Source: DATGEO01 sp035310015 (GTDB taxonomy: Bacteria; Chloroflexota; Dormibacteria; Dormibacterales; Dormibacteraceae). Taken from it: a stretch of 11,510 nt of DNA. The number at the start of each line of letters is the position of its first letter. The first letter of the stretch is position 1. The stretch lies in NCBI GenBank assembly GCA_035310015.1, contig DATGEO010000017.1, positions 1 to 11,510 on the forward strand, read 5' to 3'. Below are positions 1-6,567 of this stretch, in pieces. The position numbers and the translations under genes were made by a program. The notes below the pieces were generated by a model, which saw nothing but the letters and a program-made list of their open reading frames with translations, ran no database searches and was not told where the DNA came from.

Positions 1-1473
1 CGTTTCTACGAGCGCGACTACCTGGCCTTCGCGCGGGAGGCCTGGCAGGTGCTCGAGCCGAGCACGCAGTTCCTGGTCAGCTGGCATCACGAGCTCGTGG
101 CCGAATACCTCACGCTTGCGGCCGCGGGGCAGATCCGCCGACTCATCCTCAACATCCCGCCGCGCTTCACCAAGTCGCGCCTCGCGACGGTGCTGTGGCC
201 GTGTTGGCTGTGGGCGCGCCACCCCGAGACCAACTGGATCTTCGGCAGCTACGCGAGCGAGCTGTCGACCGATCACTCGCGCGATCGCCGCACCGTGCTG
301 CAGAGCGAGTGGTATCAGCGCCTCTGGGGCAGCCGGGTCGAATTCGCGGCCGACCAGGACCGCAAGACCGTGTACCAAAACTTGAACCGCGGCACGATGT
401 TCTCGACCTCGGTCGGTGGCACGGTGCTCGGCATGGGCGCGGACTTCATCGTCGTCGACGATCCGCACAACCCGCGGCAGGTGCTGTCGGATGTCGAGCG
501 CCTCGAGGCCGGGCGCTGGTTCGATCAGCAGCTGTCGACGCGCCTCAACAATCCGGCGACCGGCGTGATCGTCGTGATCATGCAGCGCCTGCATGAGGAC
601 GATCTGACTGGACACGTGATCCAGCGCGGCCAGTGGACGCACGTCTCGCTGCGCGCCGAGGCGGAAGAGGACGAGACGATCGTGTTCCCGCTCTCGGGCC
701 GCGTGGTGCAGCGCAAGCGTGGCGACGCGCTGGATCCCGCGCGGTTTCCGAAGCCCGTGCTCGACGCGCAGCTCGCCATCATGGGCTCGTGGGCCTACGC
801 CGGCCAGTTCCAGCAGCGCCCCGTGCCGCTCGGTGGCGGGATCTTCAAAGAGATCTGGTTCAAGGACCGCTGGACGGTGCTGCCCGAGCGCTTTGAGGAG
901 CTCGTGCAGTCGTGGGACTGCGCCTTCAAGGAGACGAAGGACGCCGACTTCGTGTGCGGCGGCTTGTGGGGCCGGGTGGGCGCGAAGTTCTACCTCATCG
1001 ACCAGGTGCGCGAGCATCTGAGCTTCACGCAAACCTGCGCGCGCATCGCCAAGCCCGAAGGCAAGTACGCCGATCTCTGGAAAGCCGCGACCTCCAAGCT
1101 CATCGAGGACAAGGCCAACGGCACCGCGGTGATCGACACGCTGAAGTCCCGCGTGACCGGCGTGATCGCCGTCGAGCCCGAAGGCGGCAAGGAGTCGCGC
1201 GCGCAAGCCGTCGCCCCGCTCGCCGAAGCCGGCAACGTGATCCTGCCGCATGACGATCTGTTCCCCTGGGTGCGGGCTTACGTCCACGAGCTCTGCGCGT
1301 TCCCGGGCGCGGCCTACGACGACCAGGTCGACCAGACGACGCAGGCGCTGCACCGCATGAAGACCGGCGCCGCGAGCGCGGCGAACTGGACGCAATTCAC
1401 GCAGAGCCAGGTGCTGGGCGACGCGGCGATCGTCGCGAATAAGGCCCGCGGCACGGTCCGGACGCGCGGATGA
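1..1473 (+). CDS. terL: Phage terminase large subunit, 5' partial
   Basis: The large terminase subunit is the packaging motor: an ATPase that pumps DNA into the prohead through the portal, plus a nuclease that cuts the concatemer. Numbering from base 1 (490 codons visible), a P-loop-like PPRFTKSR lies at 53-60, Walker B FIVVDDPHN at 149-157, and a coupling-type motif IVVIMQRLHEDD at 190-201. The C-terminal RNase H-like nuclease shows the acidic positions SWDCAFK (D306), EDKANG (369-374) and YDDQVD (439-444). The frame is open to the left edge, and the residues before the GTG at 49 (AREAWQVLEP) fit the conserved N-terminus of the family, so the true start lies outside the window and GTG 49 is probably internal. 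Its stop overlaps the next gene as ATGA. The small terminase subunit is not visible. Confidence 0.95.
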   Translation, partial: RFYERDYLAFAREAWQVLEPSTQFLVSWHHELVAEYLTLAAAGQIRRLILNIPPRFTKSRLATVLWPCWLWARHPETNWIFGSYASELSTDHSRDRRTVLQSEWYQRLWGSRVEFAADQDRKTVYQNLNRGTMFSTSVGGTVLGMGADFIVVDDPHNPRQVLSDVERLEAGRWFDQQLSTRLNNPATGVIVVIMQRLHEDDLTGHVIQRGQWTHVSLRAEAEEDETIVFPLSGRVVQRKRGDALDPARFPKPVLDAQLAIMGSWAYAGQFQQRPVPLGGGIFKEIWFKDRWTVLPERFEELVQSWDCAFKETKDADFVCGGLWGRVGAKFYLIDQVREHLSFTQTCARIAKPEGKYADLWKAATSKLIEDKANGTAVIDTLKSRVTGVIAVEPEGGKESRAQAVAPLAEAGNVILPHDDLFPWVRAYVHELCAFPGAAYDDQVDQTTQALHRMKTGAASAANWTQFTQSQVLGDAAIVANKARGTVRTRG

Positions 1474-1886
1474 GCGGCAACGACTGGGCGGCCTTCGCCA
1501 AAGAGCAGGCGCAACGTGCGCACGGGCTGCGGCTCTTCGGCCAGCCGCCGGCCGAGCTCGCGATCGACAAGGCCTGCCCCGATTGCGGCAGGAGCGATCG
1601 CTGGGTGCGGATCCAGGTCTTGGGCGAGACGCCAGGCTGCAGCGGCGTGCATGAGCGGCCGGCCGCCGGCAACCCGTGCCAGTGCGGCCGCCTCGAGGTC
1701 GCGCATCGACCTGAGGAGTGGGGGCAGATCTGCGCGATCCCGCCGCAGCGCGCCGGCGTGAAGATGCAGTGCTACAACTGCGGCGCGCAGTTCACCTATC
1801 GCGATGTGCCTTTCGATCCGCGCGAGCAGTCGCCGCGGACGAAGCGGCTTCACGACGACGCAACGATTGGGAGACTCCCGCTATGA
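1470..1886 (+). CDS. Small multi-cysteine zinc-ribbon-like phage protein
   Basis: This is an unrecognised 138-residue protein with many potential metal ligands: CPDC at 36-39, C57, H61, CQC at 70-72, C88 and CYNC at 101-104. The paired CxxC motifs suggest one or two zinc ribbons, so a nucleic-acid or protein-binding role is an inference; no catalytic motif is visible. The start is the ATG of an ATGA overlap with the terminase stop, which implies translational coupling, since no good Shine-Dalgarno sequence precedes it. The C-terminal 20 residues are charged and probably disordered. Position directly after terL suggests a late-expressed accessory of packaging or head assembly, but this is not demonstrated. 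Confidence 0.8.
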   Translation: MSGNDWAAFAKEQAQRAHGLRLFGQPPAELAIDKACPDCGRSDRWVRIQVLGETPGCSGVHERPAAGNPCQCGRLEVAHRPEEWGQICAIPPQRAGVKMQCYNCGAQFTYRDVPFDPREQSPRTKRLHDDATIGRLPL

Positions 1887-2209
1887 CGTGGTTCACGCCG
1901 GCCGGCCTTGTGGCATTCATCCTGGCCTGGCTGTTCGTCGGCTGGCTGGGCTTCGGCTTCTCCGTCCGCAGCAACGACGTCACCGAGGAGAACTGGAAGC
2001 GCATCATCGTCACCTGGCTGACGCTGTGGCCGATCCCGCTCGCGCTCGAGATCCTGAGCGCGCTGTGCCGGGCGGCGATCACCGTCTTCCATCGCGACCA
2101 CGGCCTCCTGACGAAGTGGCTGCTCGTGTTTCGGCGCTCCTTCACGGTGCGCTTTCCCACGCGGCGCACGACCGTGGTGCCGCAAACCCCCAAGCAAGGA
2201 GTGAGCTGA
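1883..2209 (+). CDS. Small two-helix membrane protein
   Basis: This is a 108-residue protein with two likely membrane segments, about residues 5-27 (rich in L, V, W, G, F) and 41-62, separated by a short charged loop (NDVTEENWKR). The C-terminal 40 residues are basic and polar and would probably face the cytoplasm. The frame is open further upstream, but the ATG at 1883 forms an ATGA overlap with the preceding stop and has GGGAG nine bases upstream (1869-1873), so I chose it. That GGGAG can partly pair with CTCCC at 1875-1879, so it may be shielded until ribosomes pass. Size and topology would fit a holin-like or other small phage membrane protein, but no family is recognised and a holin is not usual beside terL. 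Confidence 0.75.
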   Translation: MTWFTPAGLVAFILAWLFVGWLGFGFSVRSNDVTEENWKRIIVTWLTLWPIPLALEILSALCRAAITVFHRDHGLLTKWLLVFRRSFTVRFPTRRTTVVPQTPKQGVS

Positions 2210-2210
2210 T

Positions 2211-2675
2211 ATGTGGAAGCTCGAACAGCGCCCGCGCTACTACGACGACTGGTGGCTGCGGAGCAAGGGCCCCTCGAGCAGCTACCCGTCGTTCGAGGAG
2301 GCCGCGAAGTATGCCGCCCAAGGCGAGCATCCGGAGTTTCGGCGTGAGGTCGGCGGCGTGTGGGTCTACGTCGACGAGGCGACCGGTCACGTCCACACCG
2401 CGGACCTGAAGCCTGCCTGGCGGATCAAGGCCGGCGTGAGCGAGACGGGCGTGCAGGAGTACGACGTCTTCGACTCTGCGGAGGACGCCGCAGAGAAGGC
2501 AGCGGAGGGCGAGGTGCCGGAGCAGATCCTGGTCCCGACGCCGCCCGGGGCGGAGATCGTGCCGCGCGGGACGGCGGACATCACGCCGCCGCCGGCGGGC
2601 GAGAAGGAGCTGCTGCAGAAGCAGCTCGCGGAGTTGTCGGCGCGCTTGGCCAGTCTCGAGCGTGGGTCGGCGTGA
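2211..2675 (+). CDS. Hypothetical protein with duplicated motif and helical tail
   Basis: This is an unrecognised 154-residue acidic protein. Two copies of one motif are visible: residues 25-42 (YPSFEEAAKYAAQGEHPE) and 87-104 (FDSAEDAAEKAAEGEVPE), ten identities in 18 positions. Each copy sits after a short tryptophan-bearing strand (DDWWLRSK, PAWRIKAG), which suggests a small alpha/beta domain repeated twice. A proline-rich linker (about 108-129) leads to a C-terminal helix (132-152, LLQKQLAELSARLASLE) that looks coiled-coil forming and could mediate oligomerisation. It is the only gene in this block that does not overlap its upstream neighbour: one base separates them, and it has AAGGAG at 2196-2201, nine bases before ATG. 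Its stop overlaps the next gene as GTGA. Function unknown. Confidence 0.8.
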   Translation: MWKLEQRPRYYDDWWLRSKGPSSSYPSFEEAAKYAAQGEHPEFRREVGGVWVYVDEATGHVHTADLKPAWRIKAGVSETGVQEYDVFDSAEDAAEKAAEGEVPEQILVPTPPGAEIVPRGTADITPPPAGEKELLQKQLAELSARLASLERGSA

Positions 2676-2947
2676 CCGACACGTATCACCCCTATCCCGG
2701 CAAGATCATCTCCGACTTCGCGACGCTGAAACGCGAGGGGAAGAAGGGGAAGCCGATCTGGGGGGCAGGCGATTACCGCGGGCCGAACACGACGTTCACC
2801 TTCGACGGTGAGCGTCGTGCTCGGTTTGCGTGCGAGGTCTGCGGGACGGAGAACCTGCTCGAGCTGCGATCGCAGGGCGCGTATCAGCGCGGCTACTGCA
2901 AGGGCAGGAAGTGTCGGAAGGTCACCAACCAGGAGCGTGTGCGATGA
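2672..2947 (+). CDS. Small zinc-ribbon-like protein
   Basis: This is a 91-residue basic protein starting at GTG 2672 in a GTGA overlap with the preceding stop. The frame is open far upstream, but that part overlaps the previous gene and reads as a shadow. The second half carries CEVC followed about 23 residues later by C-x4-C (YCKGRKC), a plausible four-cysteine zinc site, and ends in a run of K and R. The N-terminal half (YHPYPGKIISDFATLKREGK) has no recognised motif. A zinc-ribbon nucleic-acid binding role is an inference from ligand spacing and charge only. It is one of five cysteine-motif proteins in this gene string. Confidence 0.7.
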   Translation: MTDTYHPYPGKIISDFATLKREGKKGKPIWGAGDYRGPNTTFTFDGERRARFACEVCGTENLLELRSQGAYQRGYCKGRKCRKVTNQERVR

Positions 2948-3117
2948 CCTGGGCGCTCAAGGCCTCGAGCCTTGGTGGGCGTGGCTTAAATGACGGCGAA
3001 GCTCCCTCGGGCGGAGTGACGGCCTCCGCTGGCGGTCGGATCGCAGTCGGGACGACAAACCGTATCCCGGTCCGGCTCATGGCAGGGGCCACGTCTGCTC
3101 CAGGTCGTTCACAATGA
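2944..3117 (+). CDS. Doubtful small ORF, 57 residues
   Basis: This open frame fills the space between the zinc-ribbon gene and the polybasic peptide gene. It starts at ATG 2944 (ATGA overlap, AGGAG at 2931-2935, eight bases upstream) and ends at TGA 3115-3117, which again overlaps the next ATG. The arrangement favours a real gene. Against it, the product is rich in G, A and S with no motif, and by my count roughly a third of its third codon positions are A or T, clearly more than in neighbours. GTG 3016 in the same frame is an alternative start. It could be a fast-evolving or decayed gene, or spacer that happens to stay open. Confidence 0.45.
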   Translation: MTWALKASSLGGRGLNDGEAPSGGVTASAGGRIAVGTTNRIPVRLMAGATSAPGRSQ

Positions 3118-3275
3118 CCGCGGCATTGGTCGCGTTGGCGGCACTGATGGCGTCGCCCAGCGGCGGGACGATGCGGCCCCGCCAGTACGAGTTGTCGAAG
3201 GCGGAGCGCAAGCGGAAGGCGAAGGCCAAAGCGAAACGCAAACGCGAGAAGGCGTCGCGACGGAGGAACCGATGA
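3114..3275 (+). CDS. Polybasic 53-residue peptide
   Basis: The frame runs from ATG 3114 to TGA 3273-3275 with ATGA overlaps at both ends. The product has a short hydrophobic N-terminus (AALVALAALMA, residues 3-13), a small polar turn, and a C-terminal half in which 16 of the last 25 residues are K or R. The hydrophobic run is short for a membrane anchor. The basic tail could bind nucleic acid, or it could be a basic region that contacts the packaged genome or RNA. No family is recognised. The charge pattern, codon choice and position within an unbroken overlap chain support it as a gene despite its length; the upstream Shine-Dalgarno (AGG near 3102) is weak. Confidence 0.6.
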   Translation: MTAALVALAALMASPSGGTMRPRQYELSKAERKRKAKAKAKRKREKASRRRNR

Positions 3276-3454
3276 AGTGTCCGCATTGCGGGAACGAGAT
3301 CGAGCTGAAGGTCGCGCCGCTCGGCGGCGTGGTCGAGGGCTCGGCGCAGGACGGGACGCAGTTCGCGACCGGCCGCGCGATGGTCGACGTCAAGCACGTC
3401 GCGCCCTGCCAGGATTTCCTCAAGGACCCGGTCGGGTCGGTGCTCGGTGGCTGA
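3272..3454 (+). CDS. Small CPHCG zinc-knuckle protein
   Basis: This is a 60-residue protein beginning MKCPHCGNEIELK, the usual first half of a zinc ribbon at the extreme N-terminus. Only one further cysteine (APCQDF, C46) is seen, so a complete four-cysteine site would need a histidine such as H42 or dimerisation. GGAGGA at 3262-3267 lies four bases upstream of the ATG, and the ATG overlaps the preceding stop. Such short CPxCG-starting proteins are common in phages and are mostly uncharacterised; I infer a binding rather than catalytic role. Confidence 0.72.
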   Translation: MKCPHCGNEIELKVAPLGGVVEGSAQDGTQFATGRAMVDVKHVAPCQDFLKDPVGSVLGG

Positions 3455-3680
3455 CGCACCGCCGCTTACGTGGCAGCCGTGGCCGGTGCCCGAGAAGTTC
3501 GGCGGCGGCTTCCGTGTCGTGCTGGGTGAGCCGGACGACAAGCTCCTCGTCGGCCGGCAGATCGGCGCCGTGCCGGGAACGCTGACGTACAAGGAGGCGC
3601 AGGCTCTCGCGAAGACGATGAACCGGCTCGAGGCCAAGGCGCGCGCCGTCGCGCCGCAACCGGAGGCGACACATGGCTGA
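3447..3680 (+). CDS. Small hypothetical protein before portal
   Basis: This is an unrecognised 77-residue protein that starts at GTG 3447, overlapping the previous gene by eight bases, and ends eight bases inside the portal gene. It has an N-terminal proline and tryptophan-rich stretch (TWQPWPVPEKF), a central beta-like segment (FRVVLGEPDDKLLVGRQIG) and a C-terminal helix (YKEAQALAKTMNRLEAKARAV). The start has only a weak Shine-Dalgarno, so coupling to upstream translation is likely. No cysteine motif, membrane segment or catalytic signature is present. The location immediately before the portal gives no firm clue to function. Confidence 0.72.
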   Translation: MADAPPLTWQPWPVPEKFGGGFRVVLGEPDDKLLVGRQIGAVPGTLTYKEAQALAKTMNRLEAKARAVAPQPEATHG

Positions 3681-5478
3681 CGCAGTCGTAATACGCGAAC
3701 GCACGAGCAGTGGCTGGGGCGTCCGCAAAGCCAACGCCGTGCCGTCGATGGGCCGGCCGCAGCCCGCCATCCGCGACTTGACGGGCGCCCCGATGACGAT
3801 CAGCGGCCCGGCCGGCAGCGCGGGCCGCGGCTGGATCAACTCGATCGCCGCGAGCACCTGGTACACGCCGGGCCAGCCGGTCGCGCCGCAAGCGCCGCCC
3901 GAGACGCCGTATCGCGCGCTCGACTACCCGGTCGGCATCAACATCATGTACGTCCCCCGCAGCGAGGAGGATCTCACCTACGCCCAGCTGCGCTCGCTGT
4001 CGGATCTGTGGGACCTGCTCCGCATCGCGATCGAGAGCAAGAAGAGCCAGCTCTGCGCGCTCGACTGGACGATCCGCCCGGTGAAGGGGCTGGGCGAAAG
4101 CGCCGCCGACTACAAGGCGCGCGCGCAGCGGGACGACGTCGCCGGCAAGGCCGAGCAGATCCGCCAGATCTTCGATCACCCGAACGGGATCGACAAGTTC
4201 GACGCCTGGCTGCGGCCGGTGCTCGAGGACCTGATCGTCATGGACACGATGGCGATCGTGCGCGACCAGCGCGCGGGGCGCACGACGTTCGAGTACATCG
4301 ACGGCGGCACGATCAAGCGGCTGCTCGACGTCAAGGGGCGCACGCCCGAAGCGCAGGACGGCGTCGCGTTCCAGCAGATCATCAAGGGCGTCCCGGCGGG
4401 CAACTACACCGAGGCCCAGCTGTTCTATCGCCGGCGCAATCCGCGGCCGCACAAGATCTACGGCATGAGCCCCGTCGAGCAGATCGCCTGGACGGTGAAC
4501 TTCGCGATCCGCCGCGCCATCTACAAAATGAGCTACTACACCGAGGGCAACATCCCCGAGGCGTTCATCCAGCTGCCGGCGGACTGGGGCCTCGACCAGA
4601 TCCGCGCCTTCTCGGAGTGGTTCAACTCGCTGCTCGCCGGCCAGCCCGACGTGCGCCGGCGCGCGTTCTTCCTGCCGGGCGTGTCAGGCAAAGACTCCGT
4701 TATCCCGATGAAGCAGGACACGCTGAAGGACGACATGGACGAGTGGCTCGCGCGCGTGGTGCGCGACGCACTCGATCTCTCGCCGCAGCCGTATGTGCGC
4801 GAGATGAACCGCGCCACCGCGCAGGCGGGCCAGGAGGCATCGCGCAACGAGGGTATCGCGCCGTGGACCAAGTTCCTCAAGGGCACCTTCACCGACCTGA
4901 TCCAGAACAAGGACACCGGGCTCGGGGAGACGGATTTCGAGTTCTCGTTCGCCAACGAGGAAGAGTTTGACCAGCTAAAGAAGGCGCAGCGCCAGGCGCT
5001 GCAGGTGCGCAACGCCATCAAGGCGGTGAACGAGGCGCGCGCCGAGAATGGCGACGATCCCGTCGAGGGCGGCGATCAACCCGGGTTCGCGACGGCGACC
5101 GGCTACGTGCCCGTCACCAATTCACAGGAGAAGGACGACACCCTGCTCGAGGGCATGCAGGGCCGCAACGACGCGATGCAGCAGAACGCGCAAGCGGGGC
5201 AAGCCGGCAAGCCGAGCGACGGCGGCGACAACCCGGGCGGCAAGAATCAGCCGGCTGGCAACGTGCAGAAGGTCACCGCGGCGGATGCGTTTGCGAGTCG
5301 CCGGCAGCGGCGCCGGGCCGCCCAGTTCCAGTCCGTGCTCGAGCGCTTCCTGCAGGAGCAAGCGCGGCGCACAGCATCGCGGATCGCGCCGGCCTATGAC
5401 CAGCGTCGCGTAGCGAAGGCGACGACGGGCGAGCTGATGAGCTTCGTCGAGGAAGCGGGCGTGGAGCTAGAGAAGTGA
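3673..5478 (+). CDS. Phage portal protein
   Basis: The portal is the dodecameric ring at one capsid vertex through which terminase packages DNA and to which the tail attaches. This 601-residue protein shows LDWTIRP at about 130-136, a region of alternating helices and strands, and YGMSPVEQI at 263-271, the signature found in many portal families, followed by the long helical stem region (FAIRRAIYKMSYYTEG, then DWGLDQIRAFSEWFNSLLAG). Residues about 490-530 are rich in G, N and Q and probably disordered. A basic patch (SRRQRRR, near 541-547) precedes a helical C-terminus that may form the crown. The first 80 residues are also low in order. The start ATG has GGAGG at 3662-3666, six bases upstream. 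The subfamily is not certain. Gene position between terL and the MuF-type protein fits. Confidence 0.93.
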   Translation: MADAVVIRERTSSGWGVRKANAVPSMGRPQPAIRDLTGAPMTISGPAGSAGRGWINSIAASTWYTPGQPVAPQAPPETPYRALDYPVGINIMYVPRSEEDLTYAQLRSLSDLWDLLRIAIESKKSQLCALDWTIRPVKGLGESAADYKARAQRDDVAGKAEQIRQIFDHPNGIDKFDAWLRPVLEDLIVMDTMAIVRDQRAGRTTFEYIDGGTIKRLLDVKGRTPEAQDGVAFQQIIKGVPAGNYTEAQLFYRRRNPRPHKIYGMSPVEQIAWTVNFAIRRAIYKMSYYTEGNIPEAFIQLPADWGLDQIRAFSEWFNSLLAGQPDVRRRAFFLPGVSGKDSVIPMKQDTLKDDMDEWLARVVRDALDLSPQPYVREMNRATAQAGQEASRNEGIAPWTKFLKGTFTDLIQNKDTGLGETDFEFSFANEEEFDQLKKAQRQALQVRNAIKAVNEARAENGDDPVEGGDQPGFATATGYVPVTNSQEKDDTLLEGMQGRNDAMQQNAQAGQAGKPSDGGDNPGGKNQPAGNVQKVTAADAFASRRQRRRAAQFQSVLERFLQEQARRTASRIAPAYDQRRVAKATTGELMSFVEEAGVELEK

Positions 5479-5741
5479 TCTGCGTGCCGATGCCCATCGC
5501 TGACGTCGTGAAACTCATTCGCGGCGATCTGTATGGCGTGGTCTGGCCGGTGACGACGTCGCTGCCTGTTGACCCGTTCGACCGCGAGGAAGCGTGGATC
5601 GCGAGCGGCGACGGCACAACGTTCCACGAGTTCATCTCTCAGCGCACCCAACCTTATCACGACGTCGAATCGCAGCGCCAGCTGCAAGACGTGGCGCTCA
5701 AGGCCAGCCTGCCATCTGCCTATCAAGGGCTGCGCAAGTGA
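5475..5741 (+). CDS. Small hypothetical protein after portal
   Basis: This is an unrecognised 88-residue protein. GTG 5475 is chosen because it forms a GTGA overlap with the portal stop and has GGAG at 5463-5466, eight bases upstream; ATG 5490 in the same frame is an alternative that would give 83 residues. The first half is hydrophobic and beta-like (VVKLIRGDLYGVVWPVTTSLP), the middle acidic, and the C-terminus polar and helical (VESQRQLQDVALKAS). No catalytic or metal-binding motif is visible. Its stop overlaps the next gene as GTGA. It might be a head accessory, but nothing in the sequence shows it. Confidence 0.7.
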   Translation: MICVPMPIADVVKLIRGDLYGVVWPVTTSLPVDPFDREEAWIASGDGTTFHEFISQRTQPYHDVESQRQLQDVALKASLPSAYQGLRK

Positions 5742-6112
5742 CGCCCCGCAAGCTGCTCGACGTGATCGACGCCTATCTCGCCGATCCGAAGGTGCCGCTC
5801 GATCAGCGCCGCGCGGTCTGGGACGTCCTGGTTGCGCTCCGCGGCCCCGATCGCAAGAAGGACCGCAGGACGATGAAGCACAGCGTCGCGGCCGCGATCC
5901 GCGCGCATGCCTTCCCGCGCACCGCGCGGTTTCTGGCGCGTGAGGCGAAGCAGGGCTTCCGGCCGAAGTTCGATCGGAAGGCGAGCCTGCGCGACGTCGC
6001 TGAGGACCTCCAGGACGGCGGCGGTCACTACCACACGCACGCCTGGCGCGCGCTCCTCGCGCTGTCGAAACACGGGCCGGACAGTCGCGACTACCTCGAG
6101 GGCATGGATTGA
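5738..6112 (+). CDS. Helical hypothetical phage protein
   Basis: This is a 124-residue, mostly helical protein starting at GTG 5738 in a GTGA overlap, with AAGGG at 5725-5729 eight bases upstream. The open frame continues further upstream but overlaps the previous gene, so the short form is preferred. The segment WDVLVALRGPD (residues about 28-38), followed by a lysine-rich stretch and a helix ending HAFPRTARF, resembles a motif I associate with small uncharacterised phage head-region proteins; I cannot name a family. The C-terminal part contains HYHTHAWR, a histidine cluster that might bind metal. The product is basic overall. Confidence 0.72.
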   Translation: MTPRKLLDVIDAYLADPKVPLDQRRAVWDVLVALRGPDRKKDRRTMKHSVAAAIRAHAFPRTARFLAREAKQGFRPKFDRKASLRDVAEDLQDGGGHYHTHAWRALLALSKHGPDSRDYLEGMD

Positions 6113-6567
6113 TGCAGCCCGGCACGTATCGCGAGACGGCCGCCTGCCCCTACTGCGCCAAGCCGATCCATCGCGAGACGGAGGTGCTGGGTCCGTTCCT
6201 GCGCTGGCGCGTCCTCCACGACGAGCCGCACTGCTACGAATGGAGCTCGGGCACCGTGGACCCGGACCTCATTATCGACGCGCTCGCGGCCGCACCGATC
6301 GAAGCCTCCGCACCGCCGGCGAAGGCCTTCAACCCGATCCTCGGCTGGGTCCGGGTCCGCGGCACCGTCAAGGTCAACGCGATGCTGTACGACGCGGTCC
6401 TCGCGCTGCCGGAGCGGTGGGCGGAAGAGCAGCTGCCCCACTCCGAAGATCTCTTCGGGATGATGGTCAACGAGCGTTGGCTCGTGTCGAACTGGCCGCT
6501 GATGTGGTTTCGGCTTGACACCGCGCTCGGCCGTCCGCTCACCGCCGAGCGCCTGGCGGAGTTGTGA
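6112..6567 (+). CDS. CPYC/HC metal-binding-like hypothetical protein
   Basis: This is a 151-residue protein with a probable N-terminal zinc site: CPYC at 12-15 and histidines plus cysteine at H36, H40 and C41. The rest is unrecognised: a short alanine-proline linker near 65-73, a beta-like stretch (NPILGWVRVRGTVKVNAML), then helices ending RLAEL. ATG 6112 is used; it shares one base with the preceding stop and has GAGGG at 6098-6102, nine bases upstream. TTG 6109 would add one residue and is less likely. The stop overlaps the next gene as GTGA. A binding role for the metal site is inferred from ligand spacing only. Confidence 0.75.
   Translation: MQPGTYRETAACPYCAKPIHRETEVLGPFLRWRVLHDEPHCYEWSSGTVDPDLIIDALAAAPIEASAPPAKAFNPILGWVRVRGTVKVNAMLYDAVLALPERWAEEQLPHSEDLFGMMVNERWLVSNWPLMWFRLDTALGRPLTAERLAEL

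Noticed and set aside
2808..2993. 61-codon + strand frame overlapping the zinc-ribbon gene and ending LEPWWAWLK
   Set aside because: It lies mostly inside the better-supported gene at 2672-2947 in another frame and has no start signal of its own.
3466..4452. 328-codon open frame on the - strand opposite the start of the portal gene
   Set aside because: Low-information arginine, aspartate and alanine-rich product in the mirrored frame of the portal gene; no motif and no gene context on that strand.
5535..5562. VVWPVTT in the 88-residue protein resembles VAWPVTT near the end of the capsid protein
   Set aside because: Only a few residues agree and nothing around them aligns, so I take it as chance rather than a shared domain.
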